Positions 8,880-19,721 of a stretch of 64,000 nucleotides of DNA are shown piece by piece. The notes under the pieces were generated by a model. That model was given only the letters and a program-made list of their open reading frames with translations. It did no database searches and was not told the origin of the DNA. The stretch spans positions 1,984,001-2,048,000 of the forward strand of contig NZ_CP029194.1 in the NCBI RefSeq assembly GCF_008642375.1. Direction: 5' to 3'. Both the position numbers and the translations under genes were made by a program. Every line of letters starts with the position of its first letter. Positions within the stretch are counted from its first letter, which is position 1. This DNA is from Streptomyces venezuelae. GTDB lineage: Bacteria; Actinomycetota; Actinomycetes; Streptomycetales; Streptomycetaceae.

Positions 8880-10211
8880 TCAACTACCCAGATCGGGCTG
8901 CCCGTTCTCGGAGGCGAGATCGGCCGGAGTGAGCGGATTCATAGCGGTAAGGTCCCTGGGCGCGAGCTGGAAGCCCTGCCAGTGGACCGGCATGGGCTGC
9001 TGGTCCTCGTCCCGGGCGATGTGGTGGAACCCGATGTTGACCCACACCGAGGGCTTGGTCAGCGTCTCGCCGTTGACCCACTTGTCCACGCTGTCACCGG
9101 CGTTGGTCCCGCAGTTGCCGATGTTGTTGCTCGCGAACTGCTCGCAGGCCCGCGACTGGGTGAAGTACACGTCGTGCTTGGTGAAGCCGCGGCCGGCGTG
9201 GGTGTCGGTGTGGCCGGGCACGATCTCGTACGAACGGGCGTGGCCGTCGGCGTTCTTGCCGGTGCCGCTGACCACCCGCCACCAGCGCATGTTCTTCGCG
9301 TCGCCGGCGAGTTCCTTGGTGACGACGGTGCGCTTCGTCTTCACGGTCGGTCCGCCGCCGGTCGCGGGCGGCGCGGTGACGGTGGAGTCGAACTGCTCGA
9401 TCCGGTCCTTCGTCGAGCCGTCGAGGCCGAAGTCGAGCTTCCAGAAGACGTTGTGGGCGTGGCTGGTGGCGTAGGCGCGGGCGCCCTTGCCGATGGGCCA
9501 GCCACGGCCGTCGGTCGCGTTGTAGTCGACCGGCGAAAGGCTGCCGGTGGCACCGACGTTGGCGCCGATGGTGCCGTCGGCGGAGAAGCGCCACTCGGAG
9601 ATGTACTCGTACCAGCCGACCTTGTTGACGGTGTAGACGAGCAGGTCCTTGCCCTGGACCTGATAGACCTTGTCGCCGCCGTCGGCGGCCATGCGGTACG
9701 CGTGGCCGCGCGCCCTGGTCGTGGTGCACAGGCCCTTGACCTGGCCGACCTCGGGCACCTTGACGGTGGAGATGGTGCCGCCGGGGCACTCGGCGGGCTT
9801 GAGGTTCTGGAGGCCCCAGCCGAAGCCGGCGCCGGTGAGGTCGTCGTACTCGGCGACGCCGTCGTCGTACGGCACGTGGATCTGGGCGAGCCGGGCGCTG
9901 GTGAGGACCTTGATCGGCGCGGCGCCGGGCGCCTGGTAGGTGACCCGGTCCAGGGTGAGCCCGGCGTCGGTGTTGTAGCGCCAGCACATGTTCCAGACCG
10001 CGCCGCCTTCGAGCTTCTGCGTGATGCGGTAGGCGGCCGAGCAGGCGGGCTGGGCGGGCGGCGGCGGCGCGGCGGTGGGCAGCGGCGGGGCCGACGGGCG
10101 GGGCGGGGCGGCGGTCGCGGGTCCCGCGGCGGCCGTGGCGGTGCCGAGCAGGACGGCCGCGGTCAGGACGGCGCCCTTCCGGCGGGTTCGCGTCGTGCGC
10201 TGGGTGGACAT
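8880..10211 (-). CDS. Copper amine oxidase, catalytic (C-terminal) domain only, secreted
   Basis: A 443-residue exported protein with a signal peptide (RRKGAVLTAAVLLGTATAAAG) and a Pro-rich linker. The rest aligns by eye with the beta-sandwich catalytic domain of copper amine oxidases: the region before the cofactor reads VNKVGWYEYISEWRFSADGT, where the tyrosine of WYEY occupies the topaquinone position; ATSHAHNVFWKLDF supplies the HxH copper ligands; GFHHIARDEDQQPMPVHWQG supplies the third His. Such enzymes oxidise primary amines to aldehydes with release of H2O2 and ammonia. The N2 and N3 domains are missing here but are encoded by the gene just upstream (10271-11161). Confidence 0.82.
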   Translation of the reverse strand: MSTQRTTRTRRKGAVLTAAVLLGTATAAAGPATAAPPRPSAPPLPTAAPPPPAQPACSAAYRITQKLEGGAVWNMCWRYNTDAGLTLDRVTYQAPGAAPIKVLTSARLAQIHVPYDDGVAEYDDLTGAGFGWGLQNLKPAECPGGTISTVKVPEVGQVKGLCTTTRARGHAYRMAADGGDKVYQVQGKDLLVYTVNKVGWYEYISEWRFSADGTIGANVGATGSLSPVDYNATDGRGWPIGKGARAYATSHAHNVFWKLDFGLDGSTKDRIEQFDSTVTAPPATGGGPTVKTKRTVVTKELAGDAKNMRWWRVVSGTGKNADGHARSYEIVPGHTDTHAGRGFTKHDVYFTQSRACEQFASNNIGNCGTNAGDSVDKWVNGETLTKPSVWVNIGFHHIARDEDQQPMPVHWQGFQLAPRDLTAMNPLTPADLASENGQPDLGS

Positions 10212-10270
10212 GGGAACGTACTCCCTCGTACGGAGATGTCGTGGATCGGGAGGACCGGGGGCGGCGGTGA

Positions 10271-11161
10271 TCAGCCGACGCGCGTGACGGTCCTCGCGGA
10301 GAGGTCGACGATGAGGTTCCGGGTGTCGATCCAGGCCCCGTTGAGGACCTTGGTGACGAGGCGGACGCAGCGGTGCTCTCCGCACTTGGCGAGCTGCGCG
10401 GGCACGTTCTTCTCGCGGTAGGGGCGGTAGACGTCGCCGTTGAACCACAGCTGCCCGGTGGAGGTGAGCTGCTTGCCCGTGGCGTCCTTGTAGTCCTCCT
10501 TGACGCCCTTGCCGAGCGGGCTCGCGAGGATCAGTTCCAGGGCCTCGCGGAGCTCTTCCGGGTGGGCGGAGGGCTGGACGCCGCGCTGCGCCGCGGACCT
10601 CTCGACCTTCCCCGTGCCGAGGTTGACGGTGCGGGTGACGAGCTCGTCCCGCGCGTAGTCGTAGAACCGGACCTCGGCGCGGCGCGAGCCGTCGCCCGGC
10701 AGCGGGTCGGCGAGGACGGTGCCCAGGTGCTGCGGGCCCTTGCCTCCCTCGACGTTCTCCTGGGCGGCGGCGGCCGGCGGGGCGAGCGCCAGCTCCTCGG
10801 CCCGCGTGAGCTCGTCGTCGGTGAGCGGGTCGCTCCCGATGCCCTTGTCCCCCTCGGCCGCGGCCGGGGCCACGGTCGCGGGCGGCGGCGCGGAGCCGGC
10901 CGCCTGGGCGCCGGCCTCCGCCGCGCCGTCCGCCGTGGTCCCGGCCTGCCCCTGGCCGGTCGCGCCGGCCGATCCGCCCCCTGCCGACGTACCGCCGGAT
11001 CCGGCGGTACCGGCGACCCCCGCCGTACCCGCTGTTCCCGCGGCGCCGTTCGCTCCCGCGCTGCCCGGCAGGCTGATCGCGACCGCGACGGCGGTTCCCG
11101 TCACCGCCATGGCCGCTCCGGCCACCACCTTCCCCAGGTGGCGGCGCGCTATTTCGTACAC
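10271..11161 (-). CDS. Copper amine oxidase N-terminal (N2/N3) domain protein, membrane-anchored or secreted
   Basis: About 296 residues. A hydrophobic N-terminal segment (VVAGAAMAVTGTAVAVAISL) is followed by an Ala/Gly low-complexity linker (residues 35-95). The C-terminal 190 residues look like the N2 and N3 domains of copper amine oxidases: TDDELTRAEELAL, then AEVRFYDYARDELVTRTVNL and GVQPSAHPEELREALELILA, the typical N2 pattern. The end has a likely disulfide, CGEHRC. It is the first gene of a two-gene unit, 59 bases before the catalytic-domain gene. The GTG at 11161 follows GAGGGGGA; a GTG at 11197 is an alternative start. Confidence 0.75.
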   Translation of the reverse strand: MYEIARRHLGKVVAGAAMAVTGTAVAVAISLPGSAGANGAAGTAGTAGVAGTAGSGGTSAGGGSAGATGQGQAGTTADGAAEAGAQAAGSAPPPATVAPAAAEGDKGIGSDPLTDDELTRAEELALAPPAAAAQENVEGGKGPQHLGTVLADPLPGDGSRRAEVRFYDYARDELVTRTVNLGTGKVERSAAQRGVQPSAHPEELREALELILASPLGKGVKEDYKDATGKQLTSTGQLWFNGDVYRPYREKNVPAQLAKCGEHRCVRLVTKVLNGAWIDTRNLIVDLSARTVTRVG

Positions 11162-11299
11162 ACTTCCCCCTCTATCCCCCTCTTGATGTGCGGTCACCCG
11201 GTAGGACGGGGCGAAGTCCTAGGAGGTTGCGCCTCTTTCGGGCAGGATCTGGCCGAAGAACACCCACTAAACCCGGACAGAAGAGGAAGAGTCGTATCC

Positions 11300-13420
<2,121 letters not shown>

Positions 13421-14717
13421 GCTCCCGTACCGGCGGCACGGGAGCCGCCACCCGCGCCGACCAGGACAGCGCCGCGCAGGCCACGGCCGCCCCCACCGCC
13501 ACCGCGAAGGCGGCGGGGGCGCCGTGGTTCTCGGCGAGCCGGCCGGAGAGGGCGAGGGCGAGGGCCTGACCGGCGACGATCCCGCTGGTGAGGAAGGCCA
13601 TGGACTCGGAGAGCCGGGTCGCCGGCACGGTCCGCTCGGTGAGCCCGAAGACCGTGATCAGGTGCGGGGCATAGGCGGCGCCGAGGACGACCACGACCAC
13701 GTACAGCGCGCCGAGCGAGCCGACGAAGAGCAGGGGCACGGAGAGGACGACGAGGGCGACGGTGGCCGCGCGCCAGCGGGTGGTGAGCCCGATGCGGGCG
13801 GGCAGCGCGGCGAGGGAGAGGCCGACGGCGGCGCTCATCACGCCCATCGCCGCGTAGACGAGCCCCGCCTGGGCGGGCGCGCCGAGCTCCTCGGTGAGCG
13901 CGGTGATCCCGGCCTGGGAGGCGCCGAACATCGCGCCCTGGAGGACCATCGTGCCCCGCAGCGCGTACGCGGATCGGGGCAGCCGCCCCCGCTCGGCCGC
14001 GTCCGTACGGGTGGCCCGGCCCGGGTCCGGCGCGGTGACCTCCGCGGTGGGGTGCAGGGCGAAGGCGGAGCCGCAGACGGCGAGCAGGAGCGCGGCCGTG
14101 AGGAGCGCGGCGGCGGGGTGGGCGAGGGCGGCGGCGAGGCCGACGAGGGCCGGGCCGAGGACGAAGGAGACCTCGTCGAGGGTGCCTTCGAAGGAGAGGA
14201 GCGCGCCGACGGTCCGTTCGTCGCGGCTCCCGGAGCGGCGGGCGAGGGCCACCGCACGGGTCCGGGCGAGCGGCCCGATCTGGGGGACGGTGGCGCCGGC
14301 GAGCGCGCCGGCCAGCATGAGCCAGCCGGTGGCCGCGTGGGCGAGCGCGGCGGCGACCAGGACGGCGACGGCGACCGCGTTGGCGAGGGAGGCGGCGAGG
14401 ACGACCCCTCGCTGGCCGTGCCGGTCGGCGAGGCGGCCGATGACCGGTCCCGCGACGGTCTGTCCGGCGGCGAGCGCGCCGCCGGCGAGCCCGGCGGTGG
14501 CGAGCGAGCCGCTGGTCTCGGCGACCAGGAGCAGGCTGCCGAGCTGACACATGGCCGTGGGCAGCCGGCCGAGGAAGGAGATCACCGGCAGGGCCGGGCC
14601 GAGCAGGGACAGCGTGTCGCGATACATCCGGAGCATCACGCGACCGTAACGCGATGCACACGAACGAGTGCATAGGGCGATGACACAGAAGCCCTCGCGC
14701 GGGGTACGTACGTTCGC

Positions 14718-17063
14718 ATGACCTCCTCCTCGGCCCTTTCCGCGCTCCCCACCGCCACCTACCGGCTCCAGCTCCAGCCGGAGTTCCCGTTCGCCGCCGC
14801 CGAGCGGGCCGTGCCGCACCTCGCCGGGCTCGGGGTCTCGCACCTCCACCTCTCCCCCGTCCTGGAGGCGGTGCCCGGCTCGACCCACGGCTACGACGTC
14901 ACCGACCACCGGTCCGTACGGGCCGAGCTGGGTGGCGAGGAGGGGCTGCGGGCCCTGGCGGCGACCGCGCGGTCCCACGGCCTCGGCCTCGTCGTGGACC
15001 TGGTCCCCAACCACATGGCGGCCTCCCCCCGGCACAACCACGCGCTGCGGTCGGTGCTCCGCGACGGCCCGGACTCGCCGTACGCCCGCTGGTTCGACGT
15101 CGACTGGGCGGCGGGCGACGGACGGCTGCTGCTGCCGGTGCTGCCCGCGCGGCTCCCTGAGGTACGGGATCGGCTGCGGGTCTCGGACGGGGCGCTGCAC
15201 CTCGACGGGCAGGACTTCCCGCTGCGGGAGGGCACGGAGGGGCTGCCGCTCGACGAGCTGCTCGACGCCCAGTGGTACCGCCTCGCCTGGTGGCGCCTGG
15301 CCCGCACGGATCTCAACTACCGTCGCTTCTTCACCATTTCGGAGCTCATCGGGGTGCGGGTGGAGGACCCCGAGGTGTTCGCGGCGACCCACGCGAAGAT
15401 CGTGGAGCTGGTGGCGGACGGGGTGGTCGAGGGGCTGCGCATCGACCACCCGGACGGTCTCGCGGACCCGCAGGGGTACCTGGAGGACCTGGCGGCGGCG
15501 ACCGGCGGGCGCTGCTGGACCGTGGTGGAGAAGATCCTCACGGGGACGGAGCCCCTGCCGGCCGCCTGGCCCGTCGCGGGCACCACCGGGTACGACGCGC
15601 TGCGGCAGGTCGAGGGAGTCCTCACGGACCCGGTCGGTGCCGACGAACTGGCGGATGTGTACCGGGAGTTCACGGGAGCCGCCGGGGACCGGGGCGGCCG
15701 GTGGGAGGCGACCGCGCGCCGCGCCGCGTACGAGGTGGTGACGCACGACCTGGCCGCCGAGACGGCCGCGCTGACCCGGCTCGCGGAGCGGATCTGCGCG
15801 GCCGACCCGGCACTGCGGGACCACGCGCCCTGGGCCGTGCGGACGGCGGTACGGGAGCTGCTCGTCCGGGTGCCGGTCTACCGCAGCTACCGGACGGGCG
15901 GCGAGGAGGTGCTGACCCCGGCGGCGGCGCGGGGCGCGAAGGCCGCGTTCGCCGTGCCGGAGGAGGCCTCGGCCGTCGACCTGGTACGGGAGCTGGCGCT
16001 CGGCTCGTTGGGGGACGGACCGGAACACCGGGCGTTCCGGGCGCGGTTCGCGCAGACGTCATCGGCGCTGCGGGCCAAGTCCGTGGAGGACACGGCCTTC
16101 TACCGGTACACACCCCTGCTCTCGGCGAACGAGGTGGGCGGGGACGCGGGGCGTCCGGCCGTGTCGGTCGACGAGTTCCACGCGTACTGCCTGCGGATCG
16201 CCCGGGACTGGCCGGGCACCGGGACCGTGCTGTCCACCCACGACACCAAGCGCAGCGCGGACGTGCGGGCCGCGATCGCGGTGCTCGCCCAGTGCCCGGA
16301 GGTGTGGGCGGCGCTCCTGACGGAGGTCGCGGGGGTGCCGGCGCCCGATCCGCACCTGGCGTGGACGGCCTGGCAGACGGCCTTCGGCTTCGGCGCGCCG
16401 GACGCGGAGCGGCTCGGTCCCGCGGTCCTCAAGTCCGTGCGGGAGGCGGGGCTCCGGACGAGCTGGACCGAGCCGGACGCGGCGTACGAGCGGGCGGTGG
16501 CCGAGTTCACGGCGGCCGGACCGGGCCGGATCCCGCTGCGCTCGGCCTCGGAGGCGGCCTTCGCCCTCGAACCGCACATCCGGGCCCACGCGCTGGGCGC
16601 GGCGCTCGTGCAGCTGACGATGCCGGGCGTGCCGGAGCTGTACCAGAACACGGAGCGGGAGTACCGGGCGCTCGTCGACCCGGACAACCGGGCCCCGTTC
16701 GCGGCGGGCCCGGACGACGACCGGACGGTCCTGGTCCGGGCGGCCCTGGGGCTGCGCCGGGAGCGCCCGGCGGCCTTCGGCCCGGGCGGAGCGTACACAC
16801 CCCTGGCGGCGATCGGCCCCGCCGCCGCGCACTGTCTGGCCTTCGCCCGCTCCGGTGCGGTGGTGACGGCCGTGACCCGGCTCTCCCTGCGACTCGCGGA
16901 GGCAGGCGGCTGGCAGGACACGGAGCTGGTTCTGCCGGACGGCCGCTGGGCCGATCTCCTCGACGGTGTACGGGAGTTCACGGGCGGTCCGGCGACCGAG
17001 CTCAAGCTCGCGGAGCTCTTCGCGGACCGGCCGGTGGCGCTGCTGGCGAGGCTGGACGGCTGA
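14718..17063 (+). CDS. treY: Malto-oligosyltrehalose synthase TreY (GH13)
   Basis: A 781-residue enzyme that converts the reducing end of maltodextrin into an alpha,alpha-1,1 linkage. It starts with PTATYRLQLQPEFPFAAAE and GVSHLHLSPVLEAVPGSTHG, both diagnostic of TreY. Catalytic motifs are DGVVEGLRIDHPDGL (nucleophile Asp), WTVVEKIL (acid Glu) and LSTHDTKRSADVRAA (conserved His-Asp plus TreY-specific KRSADVR). The product is the substrate of TreZ at 20794-22551. It ends directly at a strong hairpin (17064-17087). Confidence 0.96.
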   Translation: MTSSSALSALPTATYRLQLQPEFPFAAAERAVPHLAGLGVSHLHLSPVLEAVPGSTHGYDVTDHRSVRAELGGEEGLRALAATARSHGLGLVVDLVPNHMAASPRHNHALRSVLRDGPDSPYARWFDVDWAAGDGRLLLPVLPARLPEVRDRLRVSDGALHLDGQDFPLREGTEGLPLDELLDAQWYRLAWWRLARTDLNYRRFFTISELIGVRVEDPEVFAATHAKIVELVADGVVEGLRIDHPDGLADPQGYLEDLAAATGGRCWTVVEKILTGTEPLPAAWPVAGTTGYDALRQVEGVLTDPVGADELADVYREFTGAAGDRGGRWEATARRAAYEVVTHDLAAETAALTRLAERICAADPALRDHAPWAVRTAVRELLVRVPVYRSYRTGGEEVLTPAAARGAKAAFAVPEEASAVDLVRELALGSLGDGPEHRAFRARFAQTSSALRAKSVEDTAFYRYTPLLSANEVGGDAGRPAVSVDEFHAYCLRIARDWPGTGTVLSTHDTKRSADVRAAIAVLAQCPEVWAALLTEVAGVPAPDPHLAWTAWQTAFGFGAPDAERLGPAVLKSVREAGLRTSWTEPDAAYERAVAEFTAAGPGRIPLRSASEAAFALEPHIRAHALGAALVQLTMPGVPELYQNTEREYRALVDPDNRAPFAAGPDDDRTVLVRAALGLRRERPAAFGPGGAYTPLAAIGPAAAHCLAFARSGAVVTAVTRLSLRLAEAGGWQDTELVLPDGRWADLLDGVREFTGGPATELKLAELFADRPVALLARLDG

Positions 17064-17087
17064 GCGCTCCCGGTGGCCCGGGAGCGC
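17064..17087. terminator. Bidirectional hairpin terminator after treY
   Basis: A perfect 10-bp stem (GCGCTCCCGG/CCGGGAGCGC) with a TGGC loop begins one base after the treY stop and lies 9 bases beyond the stop of the converging gene. There is no T-run, as is usual in Streptomyces. Confidence 0.75.
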
Positions 17088-17095
17088 CCGAACGG

Positions 17096-17590
17096 TCAGA
17101 AGCGGGAGACTCGCGAGACCTCGCAGTCGGTGTACTCGGAGCCGTCACCGGTTCCGATGTACGGGGTGGTCACCTCGGCGCTCTGGGAGGCGCCCGCCGC
17201 GACCGCGATGCCGGCCTTGATCGCGGTCCGCGGAACGACGCTGCCGCCCGCGGCGCCCTTGAACTTCATGGTGACGTTGTAGTCGTAGTCCATCGAGCCG
17301 TCGTTCTTGACGGTGACCCGGGCGACGAGGTTCTTGGTCGCCTGGTCGTACTTGCACTCGTCGATGGTCACGTCGCGGATCGCCTTGTCGGCGCTGCTGG
17401 AGCCGCCGGGCAGGGAGCCGCCGGAGGAGCTGCCGGAGCTGTCGCTGTCGTTGTGGTTGCTGGAGCCGGAGCTGCCGCTGCTGCCACTGCTGTTGTTGTC
17501 GCAGCCGCCTCCGCCCGAGCCGCGGGCACCGGTCAGGGCGACGACGGCGACGGCGGCGACAGCGATGGCGCGGACATGACGCTTATTCAT
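17096..17590 (-). CDS. Secreted Ser/Gly-linker protein of unknown function
   Basis: A 164-residue exported protein. A signal peptide (RAIAVAAVAVVALTGARG) is followed by a low-complexity linker of Gly, Ser, Asn and Asp (residues 25-65) and a C-terminal domain with strands such as DVTIDECKYDQATKNLVARV and NDGSMDYDYNVTMKFKG, suggesting an Ig-like fold with one disulfide (the two Cys flank the domain). The cysteine after the signal is preceded by GGGG rather than a lipobox, so lipidation is doubtful. The promoter side is only 96 bases from the P450 gene. I do not know its role. Confidence 0.72.
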   Translation of the reverse strand: MNKRHVRAIAVAAVAVVALTGARGSGGGGCDNNSSGSSGSSGSSNHNDSDSSGSSSGGSLPGGSSSADKAIRDVTIDECKYDQATKNLVARVTVKNDGSMDYDYNVTMKFKGAAGGSVVPRTAIKAGIAVAAGASQSAEVTTPYIGTGDGSEYTDCEVSRVSRF

Positions 17591-17686
17591 GTTTCAATCC
17601 CCGTTGAAAGTGGTAAAGAGAAGGGCTCTTTTGACGAGCGCACGTCACCCTAGCAGCGGTGTCGGACAGCTCGTTCCACTCTCGGA

Positions 17687-18862
17687 TCAGCCGCCCGGGC
17701 GAACGATCAGGCTGCGCGGCGCCCGGGTGATGAGGCCGGTGGAGTCGGGCCGGAAGCCGTCGGCGAGCCGCAGCCGCGGCATCGCCGAGAAGAGCGCGCG
17801 CACGGCGTACTCGGCCTCCAAGCCGGCGAGCAGTACGGCGGGGCAGAAGCCGCTGCCGTACGTGAGCTGGCCCGGGTCGTCGCGGAACGGGTCGAAGCGG
17901 TCGGGGTCGCGGAAGCGCTCCGGGTCCCGGCCGGCGGAGCCGACGAGCAGGGCGACGGACGCACCCGACGGGATGATGCCGCCGCTCACCCGGACCTCGG
18001 AGCGGGTGCGGCGCACGGCGATCTGCACGGGCGGGTCGCGGCGCAGCGACTCGGCCCAGGCGCGGGCGACGAGCGCGGTGGGGGCGTCACGGAGGGCGGC
18101 GACCTGGTCGGGGTCGGCGAGGACGTTGCCGAGGAAGGAGGCGAGCGCCTTCTCCCGTACGGCGATCTGGCCGCCGCACTCCCCGGCGAGCGCGCCGGCG
18201 GCCCGGCCGCGCACGAGCCGCATCATGTCGCGGTAGGGCACGCCGACGGCCGCGGCGACGGTCCCTGCGGGCAGCCAGTGGCAGAAGTCGGCGACGAGGT
18301 CGGCCTGCGGGCGCTCGGCGATGCGGCGGGCGAGGACGTACGCCGTGCGTTCGGTGACGGATCTCAACTCGGCCATGTCGACGTCGACATGGGCCCGTGA
18401 GCAGGGGGGGTCCCCCGGCCGGTGCCCGTGGGTGAATCGGGTGTCGGTGAGGGCGGTGGCGACGTCCGCGTACCGGCTGAGGACCCAGGCGCGCAGCAGC
18501 GGGTCGTACGTGAGCGGGAACTCCTCGCGCAGCGTCCGGTGGATCGCGTGCGGGTCGCGGGTGGCGCCGGGGTCGAGGGGGCTCGGCGCGACGGTCCGCC
18601 CGGTGGGCGCGAAGGGTCCGTCGGCCGGGCCCGCGGATCCGGCCGGGCCCATGGGCCCCCCGGCTGTCGGCTCGGCGACGGTCCGCACGCGGCCCGCGGT
18701 GCTGCCCCGCGCGGGGGCCGCGCCGGACGTCACGGTCGGGATCGCTGCGGACGCCGCGCCGGGGGCCATGGACGGCAAGCGCGTCCAGGGGTCCCCGGAC
18801 TCCTCCGGCCGGGCGTTCCCTATGCCTCGGTCCGGTGCTCCGCGGTTCGGCTCGTCGCTCAT
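17687..18862 (-). CDS. Cytochrome P450, degenerate heme-binding region
   Basis: A 391-residue P450-like protein. An N-terminal Gly/Ala/Pro/Thr-rich extension of about 80 residues precedes the P450 core (DPHAIHRTLREEFPL, ESLRRDPP for the K-helix ExxR, FRDPDRFDPFRDDPGQLTYG for the meander). The Cys-ligand loop reads LTYGSGFCPAVLLAGLEAE, which keeps the cysteine but is one residue shorter than FGxGxHxCxG and lacks the His/Arg. The I-helix oxygen-binding AGxET is not recognisable. It may therefore be a variant subfamily or a protein without normal monooxygenase activity. The ATG at 18862 was chosen over an upstream start as the beginning of recognisable coding sequence. Confidence 0.78.
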   Translation of the reverse strand: MSDEPNRGAPDRGIGNARPEESGDPWTRLPSMAPGAASAAIPTVTSGAAPARGSTAGRVRTVAEPTAGGPMGPAGSAGPADGPFAPTGRTVAPSPLDPGATRDPHAIHRTLREEFPLTYDPLLRAWVLSRYADVATALTDTRFTHGHRPGDPPCSRAHVDVDMAELRSVTERTAYVLARRIAERPQADLVADFCHWLPAGTVAAAVGVPYRDMMRLVRGRAAGALAGECGGQIAVREKALASFLGNVLADPDQVAALRDAPTALVARAWAESLRRDPPVQIAVRRTRSEVRVSGGIIPSGASVALLVGSAGRDPERFRDPDRFDPFRDDPGQLTYGSGFCPAVLLAGLEAEYAVRALFSAMPRLRLADGFRPDSTGLITRAPRSLIVRPGG

Positions 18863-19036
18863 CGCGCCCCCTGTCGATCGGCGGTGGGTGCCGCGGCCGG
18901 AGAAGTGTGGCGCGCGTCTCCCCACCCCATCACCGGGCGGCCCGCGCGGCGCGTCACGTACCGCCGAACGGGTGATACGGGACGCGTGGCGGCCTACGGC
19001 GACCTGCGACGACGCAAGAGGACGTGCGGTGCGGTG

Positions 19037-19585
19037 TCAGCCGTGGGAGAGCCGGAACGACATCTGTCCAAAGCCGACGACGTCCCCGGGCCGTACGACG
19101 ACCGCGCCGGTGACCCGTCGGCCGTTGACGGTCGTCCCGTTCGTCGAGCCGAGGTCGCGCAGCACCCACATCCCGCTCTGGAGCGAGAGCTCGGCGTGCA
19201 GCCGGGACGCGGTCTCGTGGCTGAGCCGCAGGCCGTTGACCGGGTCGCGGCCGATCCGCAGCGGATGCGGGCCGGGGAGCGGCAGCAGCAGCTTCGGGAG
19301 CCGCTCCGCGCTCCAGGCACGGCCGATCCGCGCCGTGAACGCGGACATCCGCTCGACCGCGCCGACGACCCGCTTGGTCCAGGCGCCCTCGGTGCGCAGG
19401 TCGGCGACGAGCACGTCGAGCTCGTCCGGCCGGCGGGCCTGGAGCGCGCGCTCCATCCGGTAGAGGAAGGTGTCGTGCGAGAGGCGTCCCTGAGCGGCGC
19501 CCTCACGGAGCAGCCCGAGCGCGCGGTCCCGCTCGGCGTCTGTCAGCCGAGGGGTGTTCGCCGGGAGCTCGAAGGGGGTCGTCAC
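19037..19585 (-). CDS. DUF1707 and FHA domain protein
   Basis: A 182-residue cytoplasmic protein. Residues 8-55 form a DUF1707 domain (LTDAERDRALGLLREGAAQGRLSHDTF then ERALQARRPDELDVLVADL). Residues 95-180 form an FHA phosphothreonine-binding domain with the core motifs LRIGRDP, SRLHAEL, LRDLGSTNGTTVNGRRV. FHA domains recruit proteins phosphorylated by Ser/Thr kinases, so this is probably part of a signalling interaction. Start is GTG at 19585, with no strong ribosome site. It diverges from the acetyltransferase gene. Confidence 0.87.
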   Translation of the reverse strand: MTTPFELPANTPRLTDAERDRALGLLREGAAQGRLSHDTFLYRMERALQARRPDELDVLVADLRTEGAWTKRVVGAVERMSAFTARIGRAWSAERLPKLLLPLPGPHPLRIGRDPVNGLRLSHETASRLHAELSLQSGMWVLRDLGSTNGTTVNGRRVTGAVVVRPGDVVGFGQMSFRLSHG

Positions 19586-19721
19586 ACACGTGATTGTCGG
19601 CCCGGCGGGCCCGAAGTGTCCAGAAGGGCCCCCGACCTGGGAACTCCGTACCCGTCCGACAAGATCGCTGCTACGGTCTGCGGTCTCCACACCAGAGATG
19701 ATTCCCAGGGGGAACCACGAC

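Noticed and set aside
15272..17653. Nearly 800-codon plus-strand frame within treY
   Set aside because: It is the +1 frame of treY, low in recognisable sequence, and treY itself has full GH13 motifs.
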